In this document: one piece after another, positions 39,194-50,089 of the stretch
Layout: the number at the start of each line of letters is the position of its first letter
How positions within the stretch are numbered: position 1 is the first letter of the stretch
Assembly (NCBI GenBank): GCA_034359265.1
Contig: CP136891.1
Location: 5,966,501 to 6,030,500, forward strand
Direction of reading: 5' to 3'
Length of the DNA: 64,000 bases
DNA from: Canna indica
Taxonomy: Eukaryota; Streptophyta; Magnoliopsida; Zingiberales; Cannaceae
Made by a program: the position numbers and the translations under genes
The notes under the pieces: generated by a model
What the model was told of the DNA's origin: nothing
What the model saw: the letters and a program-made list of their open reading frames with translations, nothing else
The model's database searches: none

Positions 39194-41696
39194 TGTAACA
39201 CCCGAAAAATAAATAAATTAAATGATCATTTAATTAATTCATCCAAATTGATTAGTCCTTAGCTGAGTGGTTGGGTCGAGACGACTCCGGAGGTTCAAAC
39301 AGAACTCGAATCAAACTTATATTATTCAAGTTATGGTTTATTTTAGACTTGACTTAAGTTAAGGGGCACTTTAGTCATTTGGCGATTGGGATTTTAATAT
39401 TTTTACCTCATCCCTCGGGGGCGCGTGACTCATAGTAGTCACCGCATACATCCCCTTGGATGCCCATAGGAAGAGACACGCGCATGGAGAGGGAGAAAGA
39501 AATCTTGGCAAAGTGGTCATTGTAGCGTCGGATGTCTACAAACTATGCGATTGGCGGAGCGTCCATGGTCGGATTGTAATGAAATTTGGACTTAATTCAC
39601 ATTATGATCAGTGGTGATCAACTTTTGACGGCCGAATCTATCGCTATCATGGAATTACAAAGGTCCTATTTTTGGTTTCTTCTCCAGAATTCTACTACGT
39701 CGAGTTCCGCCGATTCGAGCAATCAGGACCATATCCTGTGGCTGACCGGGCTAAAATTTTGGGAGCGTGTTCAAAACCCCTTTCTCCGAGATGTGAACAG
39801 TGGAGATCGGATTTGGACGGCTAAATCTTGGGTTACACGAGAGAAAAGGAGAATGCATGGGAAGGATTCAAATATGAGCAGTGCACCCGGACTTGTGGGA
39901 GCGTGGAGGATCATCTTTCTTTTTAATTTTCTTCTCCGGTGAGTGGTTTAAACCCTCCTTCCTTGTTCTTTGATTGTTGTTGCCGCCCCCTTTCCTAAAG
40001 AATTTGTCGAGGATTTTTATGTCGTAATTTCGAGATTCTTGATAAATCTAGAAGCTATATTATTGTTATATAAATATGATCTCTTGTTTCTTTCTGTCCC
40101 TTGTTGCCCCATGTCTTGAAGAACTCGGAGATTTCTTGATGATTTTAATTCCCCCTTCAATGGAATTTGATGATGACTTCTTGTCTTGTGTAAACTCTTG
40201 TGTTAAATTTGAGATTCAATGTGTTTATTATTAAGCATGGGAAAGTTAATTTCTTTGGGGTGACCGTCTGCTGCAATTAATTTCTTGGTTCTAATTTCTT
40301 TGGGGTGATCGTGAATAGATTTTAATTGGATTTGTTTGAATTGAATTATTCGCTTAAATGAATTAGTAGTGAAGAATAAATTGTAGTGTTGTCTGCTCTT
40401 AGGTAAAGTTTATTTCTAAATTTTATTTTTATCATCTTTGATTAGATCTCCGGTTGGTGTGTTGTATTAGTATGGAAAAGATTAAAGTATGCCTTAAGCT
40501 CTAGTATACCTAGGTGGCCGGCCTAGGGAGAGAATTTAGGATAGAAATTAAATATTTTTCTTGCTTGGAATTATGAATTATTTAGTATATTTATTTGTTA
40601 TGTCTGGTATAAGTTCTCTAAATGAGATTGATCTTATTTATTTAAGGTTGAGCTTATGGAACTAGTTAGTTTAACTCTTGATGTGAATTGTTCTTAATTG
40701 CATGCTACTCGTAACTTGGATTATGCGTCTGTTTATATGTGGTTATCAAGGGCCCCTGATGGTCCTAGCGAGGATTACAGGCATGAGGATATTATGTACT
40801 TATTTAATCTTAACATATATTATTGATTGACTTATAAATGTATGGATGTGCTTGTGGATATGCCCGAGAAGCTCGTCAGCCACCACATTGACGGCCGACT
40901 CGGTTAGCAAGAGCGGGAAGTACGCTAAGATAGAGGTGATCATCACCCGACTCGTAGGACTGACGGGATGTTGAACCGACGGGTCCCTGGATTGGGAAGC
41001 TCGTCAGCACTGCCTCACTGACGACCGACCCGGGTGACTTGTATGGAATGGTTGAATGAGTTGTTATGGTGTTTATATCCTGTTGGTTTTTCTTTATAGT
41101 TATGCTTATGTTAATTGTTGCTATATGGATAAATGGATGCTTTATTTGGTATTTATTTTTGGCATAATCTTATTTCTACACATGAGGTATATTTGTAAGC
41201 TTGTTTATTTACCAGTTGAATTAATGAATAGGGAAGTAGGGAATTATTCCACTCACTAAGTACTAATTGGACTAACTGTTTATATTTCTATCTTGCAGCA
41301 CCTAAGTGTGATTAGACAAGTACTAGAGTGCAGTAGCACAGCTGGTGACGTCAGAGACAGCGAATCTCGTGACACGTCGTGGTCAGGGGATGCATACCCA
41401 AGTTCGTAGGGTCATTATGTTTTAGTCTTATGAGTCTATGTTAGCTAGAGTTGTTTTTCGCATCTAAGTGGAGGATTTTATTCATGTTAATTAGACTCGA
41501 TTCTTTTGTTTTGGACATGTTGGCTTGAGACTGTTATTAAAATTCTCATTTATTTAATAAATTTATGTTAGAAAACGACTTCTATTTTATGAGTTTGTTC
41601 AGGATTTCTATGTAATTGTTCTTTCTTTTGGTTGGGTTAGGCTTCAGGGTACGAGTTGTACTCTGGTCGATCATGGCCGTGTCTTGGGGTGTGACA
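39194..41696 (+). repeat. Long Gypsy 3' LTR, 2503 bp
   Basis: Starts TGTAACACCCG right after the purine tract and ends GGGGTGTGACA. Length suits Tekay/Del-type elements. Short ORFs such as 39586-39942 are not genes. A pair of related GAAGCTCGTCAG...GACGGCCGA/GACGACCGA units lies near 40870 and 41000. No matching target duplication was found. Confidence 0.8.
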
Positions 41697-42059
41697 ACCA
41701 TTTATTACAATCCATTTGATGGGATAACTGACCTATCAACCTCATAGACCAACCTATTGGTCTAATTAAAATGTTTAAACTAAAGTTGATGGTAGTACAC
41801 TCATCAAGTCTTGTAAGCCGACAACACATCCAATATTCTCCCTATGTGAGACTAAAGTGGGATATTACAAATAGACATTATATACATTGTATACTTGGAT
41901 GCAGGGCTATACATATATTGTTGTATTTAAATCGCATTGCGGATTTATAGGTGCATTAATAGTTAACTTCTGGACCTCATGCATTGTTGTTTGGTGTTAA
42001 TGTACATAGTGGATTGAGGTCCTAGTGGACTATTAATGCATTATGATTTATATTGTTGT

Positions 42060-42774
42060 TGTTTTCATCTCCTAAACGAGATCAGAGAGGTACTGGATTG
42101 TCGTAGCGTAGCTGGTGGTGATAGGAGCAACGCGTCTTGTGACACATCGTGGTCATGGGGGTGTTATCCTAGTTAGAGTTGTTTTTACATTTCGAATTTG
42201 TAGATTCTGCATTTGACATTGAAATTTAATATTCATGTTAACTATTCTTAAAAAGGGACTTTGAAATGTTTGATATTATTAAATAAGGATAACATACAAA
42301 ATGGTCCATCGAATATACACGAGTTTTCATAGTGGTCCCTAAAAGAAAAAATCGATCAAAATGGTCCCTCTAAAACATGTCTCGGGCAAAATAACCTATA
42401 AAATATATTAGTCAAAAATATATTATCTTTAAAATATGACTCGGGCAAAATAGTCTCAGACTCGGGCAATAATGAAGGTCAACAAGTATCAAAACTCAGC
42501 TATTTTGCCCGAGTCATATTTTAGAGGGATCACTTTGACTAATTTTTTCTTTGAGGGACCACTCTGAAAATTCGACTATATTTGAGGGATCAAATTGTAC
42601 ATTATCCCTATTAAATAATTGGGTTGATTTCTTTTTATACTCCACTTGGTCATATTTTCCGCATTACATTAATGTCGTGAGTTATCCCGGGTATATTTTC
42701 TTTAAATGTTGGTTAGGTTAGTCTTCGGGGTATGTGTAGTACTCTGGTCGATCATGCCCTGATTGGGGTGTGAC
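42060..42774 (+). repeat. Second Gypsy LTR 3' portion, split by a MITE
   Basis: Parallels the end of the preceding LTR: the words ACGTCGTGGTCA/ACATCGTGGTCA and CTCTGGTCGATCATG both recur, and it ends GGGGTGTGACA. It probably derives from the same family by recombination. The MITE 42286-42608 sits inside it. Confidence 0.65.
42286..42608. mobile_element. Mutator-type MITE, 323 bp, with 9-bp duplication
   Basis: TATTAAATA lies on both sides (42277-42285 and 42609-42617). The ends AGGATAACATACAAAATGG and CAAATTGTACATTATCCC are inverted, and the similarity reaches about 70 bp inward. A 9-bp duplication and long TIR fit Mutator-like MITEs. Confidence 0.85.
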
Positions 42775-42983
42775 ATTCTTGTCATATTCGTTTATATTAA
42801 TTGTACATGAATCAAGTTTTATTTTTATAATAAACATGATATATCAAAGAGCCAAAAGTTCATAATAATATATCTTTAACAATAAAATTTGATGACAATA
42901 TAATAATGCATTTGATCAACGCAATAATATGATCAACAAATACGATAATTTATTACTTGCACTTTTTATTAATTTATTTGGGA

Positions 42984-43293
42984 TCAACAGTCACAAACAC
43001 ATACATCACGACAAATCGGGACACAATTAACTGCTCCACAATCAGCACATTGTATGTCAAATCTGCAAGGTCTTCCCGTGGCATCAGTCATGGACAACAT
43101 AACACCTACATGAAATTAATTTAACAACATCAACTCAATATATCATCAACTAAAATATTATTGAGAAAAAACATAAATTTAAACAAAATAAAAAAATCAA
43201 GCAATATGAATATGAAGGCATATATTACACACTTGATGTCATCACCATGACTACAAATAAGAAAATTATAAGAATAATTTTGCTAGTCATCAT
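42984..43293 (-). CDS. Putative secreted cysteine-rich peptide gene, two exons
   Basis: Minus strand. Exon 1 (43293-43233) encodes a Met start and an Ile/Leu/Phe/Val-rich stretch typical of a signal peptide; exon 2 (43105-42984) completes a 60-residue precursor. The 127-bp intron is AT-rich with a GTGTGTAA donor and a pyrimidine/AT-rich acceptor ending ATGTAG, phase 1. The mature part has eight cysteines in the order C-x5-C-x2-C-x4-C-x3-C-x3-C-x-C-x-C and ends on the last Cys. A TA-rich run (43346-43364) lies about 55-70 bp before the ATG, and AATAAA follows within 10 bases of the stop. An intron at the end of the signal peptide is common in plant defensin-like peptides, but this Cys spacing is not one I can place. 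Secretion is inferred. It could also be a relic lacking expression. Confidence 0.65.
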
Positions 43294-44258
43294 TCTTTTT
43301 TATTTTTCTTGATCGTTATTGTATGATATGTAGATGTTGAGTCCCATATATATATATATATGAGGTTGTGACACACATAATACATTATAGTGAGAATATA
43401 TCTAAAGATTTACTTTCTTTTTGTATGCATGCAGACTTTGGTACATATTCATGCAGCCTTGCTGATATTGTACAGATGCTATTATATTAAACCTATTATA
43501 ATTATTTTTTAACTAATGCTTTTAATTATTACTTATTTCATCAATAATTAAAAAAAATACTCTCATTTGTTAATATGACAAATGAGTTATTAGTATCTCA
43601 TGTATAGGTAGAATTGTGACACACAAAATATATTATAAAGAGCATATATCTAAAGACTTACCTTTATAGTAATTTTTTATTCATACAGATTTAGGTACGT
43701 ATTAATGTAGCATTGACAATATTGTACAAATGTTATTATATTAGTTAATTTATTATTATTATTATTATTTAATTAATTTGTGCTTTTAATTATTACTTAA
43801 TTCATCCTTAATTAATAAAAATACACTATCATTTGTTAATATGATAAATGACTTATATATATATATATATATATTATAGGAAGAGTGAGCATATATATTT
43901 CTCACGCACATAATACATTATAAAGAGTGAGCATATATATGAATATTTACTTTTATAATAATTTTTTATGGAGGCATATTTAGGTACATATTCAAGCAAC
44001 TTGCTAATATTGTACAATTATTATTACATTGAACCTTTTTATTACTATTAATATTATTATTTAATTTATGTATTTAATTATTACCTAATTCATCTTTAAT
44101 TAATAAAATACACTATCATTTGCTAATACGACAAATGACGTAGGAGTTGTGACACACATAATATATTATAAAGAGTGTATATCTAAATATTTACTTGAAG
44201 TGTAATTTTTGTTTCATGTAATCTTGATAATATTGTACAATTGTTATTACATTAATTC

Positions 44259-44311
<53 letters not shown>
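44259..44311. repeat. (ATT)n microsatellite
   Basis: About 17 ATT units at the left edge of the second peptide-gene copy. Confidence 0.9.
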
Positions 44312-44313
<2 letters not shown>

Positions 44314-44493
44314 TGTACATGAATCAAGTTTTTTTTATAATAAACATGATATACCAAAGAGCCAAAAGTTCATAATAATATATCTTTAACAATGAAATTT
44401 GATGATAATATAATAATGCATTTCATCAACGCAGCAACATGATCAATAAATACGACAATTTATTACTTGCACTATTTATTAATTTTTTTGGGA

Positions 44494-44753
44494 TCAACAG
44501 TCACAAACACAAACAACACGACAAATCGGGACACAATTAACTCCACAATCAGCACACTGTATGTCAAATCTGCAAGGTCCTCCAGTGGCATCATCCATGG
44601 ACAACATAACACCTACATGAAATTAATTTAACAACATCAACTCAATATATCATCAACTAAAACATTATTGAGAAAAACCATAAATTTTAACAAAACAAAA
44701 AAATCAAACAATATGTATATGAAGACATATATTACTTACTTGATGTCATCACC
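44494..44753 (-). pseudogene. Duplicate cysteine-rich peptide gene, signal peptide lost
   Basis: Exon 2 (44612-44494) is intact: 39 codons, all eight cysteines kept, one codon shorter (x3 instead of x4 in the fourth gap) and about seven substitutions by eye against the copy at 42984. The donor is a better consensus, GTAAGTAA. Only 14 bases of exon 1 (44740-44753) remain before Copia LTR sequence begins, and the signal-peptide codons do not reappear beyond it. The copy cannot now make a secreted product unless it uses another first exon. Confidence 0.7.
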
Positions 44754-45261
44754 TGTTAGGAAGAAATTTGGTCTTCCTGCAAGGATCCAAAAATTCAAAA
44801 TGCCAAAAGAAAAAATATCAAAATGAATAAATCCAGAAAATATAAAAAACACCAAAATTTACGTGGTTCGGCCCGGCAGGGTACTGGGCCTACTCAACGG
44901 GGAGAAGATTACACTTGATTTTATTAGAAAGAGGAGAAAACACGGCCAATACAAGAGAATCTGAATATAACTGATAATTAAACTGCAAAAGGAAAACATT
45001 ATCTGTACTCAGATATTTTTCTGCACCCCAAAATCTGGATTCATGCTTCTGCCTGAAAACTATGGATGCGGCGTCCTTGATCTTCTTGCTTCTACCTGAG
45101 ACGGTGTGAAGCGGAAGAGAGCTGCTGGAAAGGAATTCTGCCTGAGAAACGAGGTAGATGGGATGCTATGGAATGATAGGATATCTCTGGCACTGTATAT
45201 GAGACTCCTATTTATAATAGAGGGGAGCCGATTTATTTGTGCATGATTCGACGGCTAAGCA
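44754..45261 (-). mobile_element. Copia LTR (same family as 11912), reversed, no internal region
   Basis: Its reverse complement matches the Copia LTR from the TAGCCGTCGAATC-like point, through TATTATAAATAGG, to the end CTTCCTAACA. It begins TGTTAGGAAG and may end CTAAGCA at 45261. The first ~90-150 bases of the LTR are missing or replaced, and no 5-bp duplication is visible, so it is a truncated or recombined solo LTR. Confidence 0.85.
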
Positions 45262-45516
45262 TTGAACCTTTTTATTTCTATTAATATTATTATTTAATTT
45301 ATGTATTTAATTATTACTTAATTCATCTTTAATTATTAAAATACACTATCATTTGTTAATATGACAAATGACTTATTACTATCACACGTGTATATGTAGA
45401 GTTGTGACACGCATAATATATTATAAAGAGTGTATATCTAAATATTTACTTGAATCGTAATTTTTTATTCATGCAATCTTGGCAACATTGTACCATTGTT
45501 ATTACATTAATTATAT

Positions 45517-45546
45517 ATGATGATGATGATGATGATGATGATGAGG

Positions 45547-45632
<86 letters not shown>
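45517..45632. repeat. Compound (GAT)n-(ATT)n microsatellite
   Basis: About nine GAT/ATG units followed by about 28 ATT units. It creates long false ORFs of Asp/Tyr or Ile on the two strands. Confidence 0.95.
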
Positions 45633-45633
<1 letters not shown>

Positions 45634-45635
45634 TC

Positions 45636-47300
45636 CAAGTCAAAATTGACACTTGCGATGAACTCAAGCGCGAACTGAAAGCACAATTGTTCCCCGAGAA
45701 TGTAGAGTTCATCACCCGATGGAAGTTGTGACAACTACATCATGACAATTCACTTCGGGAGTATGTGAAGAAATTCTCGACTATCATGTTGGACATTTAC
45801 CTTTCTGGAAGGACTGAAGCCGTGGGCACAACAGGAACTCTCTAGGAGGAACATTAAAAGTTTGTCGGAGGCAAATATCGCAATGGAATGACTCGCCAAC
45901 TATAATCCAGAGGAGAATACCGCTAAGGTGGCACCTTACAAGCCGAGATTTTGGGGGCCCAACAACTCCAATGGCTATAGCTCAGAGGTGGATACGGCTA
46001 AGGCGACGCCCTTTAAATCAAGATTTAGGAGGTCTGATAACTCTAATGGAAAAAGAATCGTAGGCGACACAGGGTGGAGAAATCACACCCACAGACCATA
46101 CACCCCGAGAGAGCATCCTCAAAGGGGGTCCCCTCCTAGAATGGACCATTCGATAGTTCCGCCTACTTATGTATGGTGTAAAGGGCCTCACCCAAACCAA
46201 GGATGTTCTCAACAACAATCCTTGAACGCCCTGATAACAAAGGCTGTGGTGGAGACCATGCCCAACGCCTCTACGAAGAAAGATAAGAGCAAGGAGAAAG
46301 CAATTGCCTCATCGAGTCATAACGAAGGGTCATCGAGGGACCACTCCAGCGAAGACGAGTACACTAGGAGAACCAACATGGGAGCAGTACAACTGCTCAA
46401 TTCTCTCAAGACTCAAGTGGGGGAGCGAAACCCCACGAAGTGTCCGAAAGCGACGAATGAACTGATGTTCATCGACATCAAGCTCAACGACAGAACCACC
46501 CGAGCGATGGTAGACTCGGGAGCAACTCATAACTTTATTGCCAGGGAGAAGAGGCAAAGCGACTTGGACTCAAACTAGGGAAAAGTTTGAGTCATGTCAA
46601 AGCAGTGAATTCCGAAACACGAAAAATCGACGGCATCGCAAGAGACGTTCTGTTAAAGGTTGGAGGATGAAAAGGGCAGATCAACCTGATGGTCATGCCC
46701 CTCGATGACTATCAAATCATTCTAGGGATTGAGTTCCTCAAATCGGCAAAGGTAGTACTCATGCCCTTCCTCGACACAATATGCTTGATGGGGGAGGACA
46801 ACCCCATCATTGTTCCAACAGTGCGTTCAGCACTAAGAAGCTAGAACAAACTCATTTCCGCCATACAAGTGAAGAAAGAAGTCCGACAAGGCGATTTCAC
46901 AAATGTGGCTGCAATAAAACTGGAAGACTATCCTGATTGCGCATAGTAGATAGCTCATAAGACGCAAGTGCGCACGGAGCAGATGACTCATAAGACGCAA
47001 GATTTTTGCGTAGGACAGATGACCCCTAAGTCGCAATGGTTGTTCGCATAACAAATGGCTCCAAAGATGCATGAGCCGAAAAGATTGCTCATAGGATGCA
47101 GTGCGCAGTAAACCTGCAGCAAGGACCGAGGAGCAAGCCCCATATCAACATCCTTATAGAAGGATCCCACCAGAATTGGCGGACTTCGCAATTGGAGGCA
47201 TTCTCATGTAGGAAAGACATTCCACCGCTTACGACGATGATTTAGACCAAGTTCTTTGAACTCACCTCTCTCTCTTGTGTTTTCTTTTCAGGATCTGACC
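45636..47300 (+). pseudogene. Internally deleted Ty3/Gypsy gag-protease body
   Basis: The gag core (ELKRELKAQLFPENVEFI, then LREYVKKFS) runs into a 216-codon frame at 45928-46578. That frame holds a degenerate zinc-knuckle segment (WCKGPHPNQGCSQQQSLNAL) and the protease start with MVDSGATHNFIA. The protease C-terminal half continues in another frame (LMVMPLDDYQIILGIEFL near 46690-46745). After a minisatellite, RRIPPELA from the start of RT is fused near 47180 to DFAIGGILM from the RNase H side. Catalytic RT and integrase are absent. Confidence 0.8.
46949..47114. repeat. Minisatellite, five units of 29-36 bp, in the Gypsy body
   Basis: Units begin with GATGACTCATAAGACGCAAG-like words at about 46949, 46982, 47018, 47054 and 47083. 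They lie between the protease and RT start, a place where Gypsy elements have no such repeat. Confidence 0.75.
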
Positions 47301-47546
47301 AATAAAATGGCTGAGGATGCAAGCTTGTGAAGCTAACCCATTTTGTAGTCGTATGAGTGTTAGTCATAGTTTTGGCATATTGTATGAGTGTTAGCACTTT
47401 TATTGATCTAGTAGTGTTGCACTCTTCTACGTCATGTTACTTTTATGGATATTATAAGGTATGTTGCACATGTTGAGTCTCTTGTTGTTTCATTCATGCA
47501 TAAGTGTGGAAGGCTTCGGGGTACAACTATAATATCCTAGATATTT

Positions 47547-50083
47547 AAATTTATTATTTTTCCTCTTATGTGTGTGTGCCAGCCTAGCGGACTAGTTCGT
47601 GGTCGAGCCGAGTCGACTTATGGTCCAGAGCGAGCTTACGAGCTCAGGTAAGTAGGATATGAATTTTAGGCTTGGGTAGTTGAAATTATTTAATTTGATG
47701 TTATGTGTGCATAATTATTAATTATGTTCATGTGAGTGTATTTAATTAATTACTTGTGATTTATTAGAATAAGTCTAATTAAGTTAATTAAGTCTATTGG
47801 GTTAGCGGGTTTGGTTTTGGCTTGAGGTGGATGCGAGTTTTGGACTAAGATGTTTAAGAGATTAGGATTGAGGAGGGAGTATAAAATCCCCACCTCTTGG
47901 CTTGTGGCTCCTATTTTGGAGCCACATAAAGAATTGAGAAAGGGATTTCTTCTTTAATCTTTCTTCCAGTTAAGGTGAGTGATTTTATCCCTCCTCCTCG
48001 GGTTTTCTTCGAATTTCTTGAAGCCGCTTTTGGAGGCTTCATGTTCTTGATGTTCTTTTGGTGTTCTTGATCTATTTCTTGGTGAATTCTCAGATTCTTG
48101 CCGTGCTTTTGTGTGTTATACTTGAGGAGGCCCTAAACCCTCCCCTAAGGGGTTCGGCAACCCTAGGATGACCCTACGGGTGCTCGGCTAAAAAGGGAAA
48201 CAAGGACGCCCTCAAGGTGTTCGATGAAAAGTCCGAATGAGTTTTTTGTTTCCCTTGATATGCAAATCTTGATCAATTCTCCTAATTTGGGTTCTTGATT
48301 TGTGGATTTCTTGCTTAGAATTAAATCTGTGATTTTTGGATAGAAATCATGTGGTAAGGTTAAGATCTTGATATTGATGCTTTAGGGGTTCTTGAGAAGG
48401 GAATTCTTGATCTTAATGCTTGATTATTGATTTAAGTGTATGGTTCTTGTTAATCTTGATAAAAAACATAATTTCTGTGAATTAATTCTTGAGATTAGTA
48501 TTCTATCCTAATGATAATTTAGGGGTTAATTTTTGTTAATTTTCGGATTTAATTCTATAGTATACTGAAAATCTCATGTTGTTGGAATTGTATGCTGAGA
48601 TGACGAATCTGTGCTGATTTTAGTTTATTTGTTGTAGTGTGTGTATATGTGTGAATATAGTCGTGTAACCTATCGTTTCGATCAGAAAACATAGTTTGGA
48701 AACATAAGACACACTTTGGAGACTAGATTCGAGTTAGACACATCAGTTCTGAATAGAACAGTAATCTAAAATAAAATCCTAAAATAAAATCCTAATCATG
48801 GTGATGTAAATTTTGATTATATAATTAAAATTAGGTTAAAGGTGAGCATAATTTGTTATGAACCAACTTATAAAGTATGCATGAAATAAAACCACACAGG
48901 TTCATGACATTACGGGTCTAAGGGAATAGGATTCGGGTTTGAAGTGTTGAGACGCTTTATAATGAGGACACCCCTAGGACACTGTAGGAGATTCTTGATT
49001 TGGGTCTTGATGCACCATATCCTTGAGAATGGTGGAGCGGCTCAATTAGGAGCTGGGTTACGAGTTACGCTCGGGAGGTTGGACGCCAAATTCCCAACCT
49101 ATAGAACAAGTTCGGAGGGCCTTTCCCGATTGTTCTGGTTTGCCCTCGTGGGATAAGTTCGAAGGGTCTTTCCTGATTATCCCCGAGGTGATTTTTAGAA
49201 GAATAAGTTCGGAGGGTCTTTCCCGATTATTCTCGTGATGTCTTAAAAGAGTAAGTTCAGAGGGCCTGCCCAATTACTCTTGTGATATCACGTCTCGTGG
49301 AGCAAGTTCGGAGGGCCTTTCCCGATTGCTCTCGAGGTTATTTATACTAGGATAAGTTCGAAGGGTCTTTTCCGATTATCCTAGTATGTGTTGTTGCCTT
49401 TGGGCATGGTAGGCTTCGGCATGATGTACTCTACCTTGGAGGATTAGATGCATTGAGGCATGTATGACCGGTTGGCCTGATAGCTAGTCACACCTTCGTG
49501 ACTTTGCCTTCTTTAGAGATAGATTTTATTTTTGTCATCTCTGTACTTTTATTTGTGTGATTTGGTAAAACCGCTCGCTGAGTTCTTTAAACTCACTCGT
49601 TGTCGTTTGATTTTTATTTTGCAGCACCTGATCGGTGAGGTGGGTCGGATGCACTTGGCGCCGCTGGAGGGTAGAGGAGCCGCATGATCTCATAGCAGTC
49701 ATAGTTAGGGTCATAGTTGAGTCCTTTGATAGTAGTCATACACTTGTATTAGCTTGATTTGGAGTTGTAGCCCTAAGAACATTTATGTCATTTATTTAAG
49801 ATTTTATTGTATCTGAACTTTTGAACTGCTGGACTTAAAAGGTTATTCCGCACTTTTTGTTTCATTTGAGCTACTTGAATTAAACTTTGTTTTGGTTCGC
49901 TTTTCATTTAAAATAAAATTTGTTATTTCTTTTCCGCTATATTTTTTGTTGATTTGACATGTGCATGATTTGGGTTGCAGGGTATATGCACGTATACCTT
50001 GGCCGGTCACGTGACCCTGAGTTGAGTCGTGACAACAACGCGTATCCCGATCGGTCACATGACTCTGGTTTTGGGCCGTGACA
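47547..50083 (+). repeat. Gypsy LTR, ~2.5 kb, with duplicated end
   Basis: Begins near TATAATATCCTAGATATT, probably an altered TGTAATATCC. It shows the leader-like CCCTCCTCC...GGTTTTCTTCG region and ends GTCGTGACA at 50034. A second, related 49-bp end finishes GCCGTGACA at 50083, so the terminus is duplicated in tandem. Contains the hairpin array at 49103-49387. ORFs inside are not genes. Confidence 0.7.
49103..49387. other. Array of six hairpins with co-varying stems in the Gypsy LTR
   Basis: Six units share a core GTTCGRAGGGYCTTTCCCGAT, each enclosed by its own inverted arms: AGAACAA/TTGTTCT, GGGATAA/TTATCCC, AGAATAA/TTATTCT, AAGAGTAA/TTACTCTT, GAGCAA/TTGCTC and ATACTAGGATAA/TTATCCTAGTAT. 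Arms differ between units but stay complementary within each unit. Inner TCGG/CCGA pairs extend most stems. Confidence 0.85.
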
Positions 50084-50089
50084 TTGCTG

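Larger units (their letters stand above)
42787..44753. repeat. Segmental direct duplication carrying the peptide gene
   Basis: About 42787-43252 and 44311-44753 are direct copies beginning AATTGTACATGAATCAAG, spaced by about 1.53 kb. They include the peptide gene's 3' UTR, exon 2, the intron and, in the first copy, exon 1. Confidence 0.85.
43366..45500. repeat. Interrupted tandem array of ~250-280-bp units
   Basis: Units start with GTTGTGACACACATAATA-like words near 43366, 43613, 43893, 44146 and 45401. Each continues with a TATATCTAAA segment, a GTACATATTCATGCAG-like part and a CACTATCATTTGTTAATATG end. The array lies directly upstream of the peptide gene (its promoter side) and is broken between units by the duplicated gene and the Copia LTR. 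Confidence 0.8.

Noticed and set aside
39586..39942. 118-codon ORF in the Gypsy LTR
   Set aside because: Lies inside a well-bounded LTR and matches no protein domain; LTRs commonly hold chance ORFs.
45450..45734. Long ORFs with poly-Tyr or poly-Ile
   Set aside because: They are translations of the (GAT)n-(ATT)n microsatellite on the two strands.
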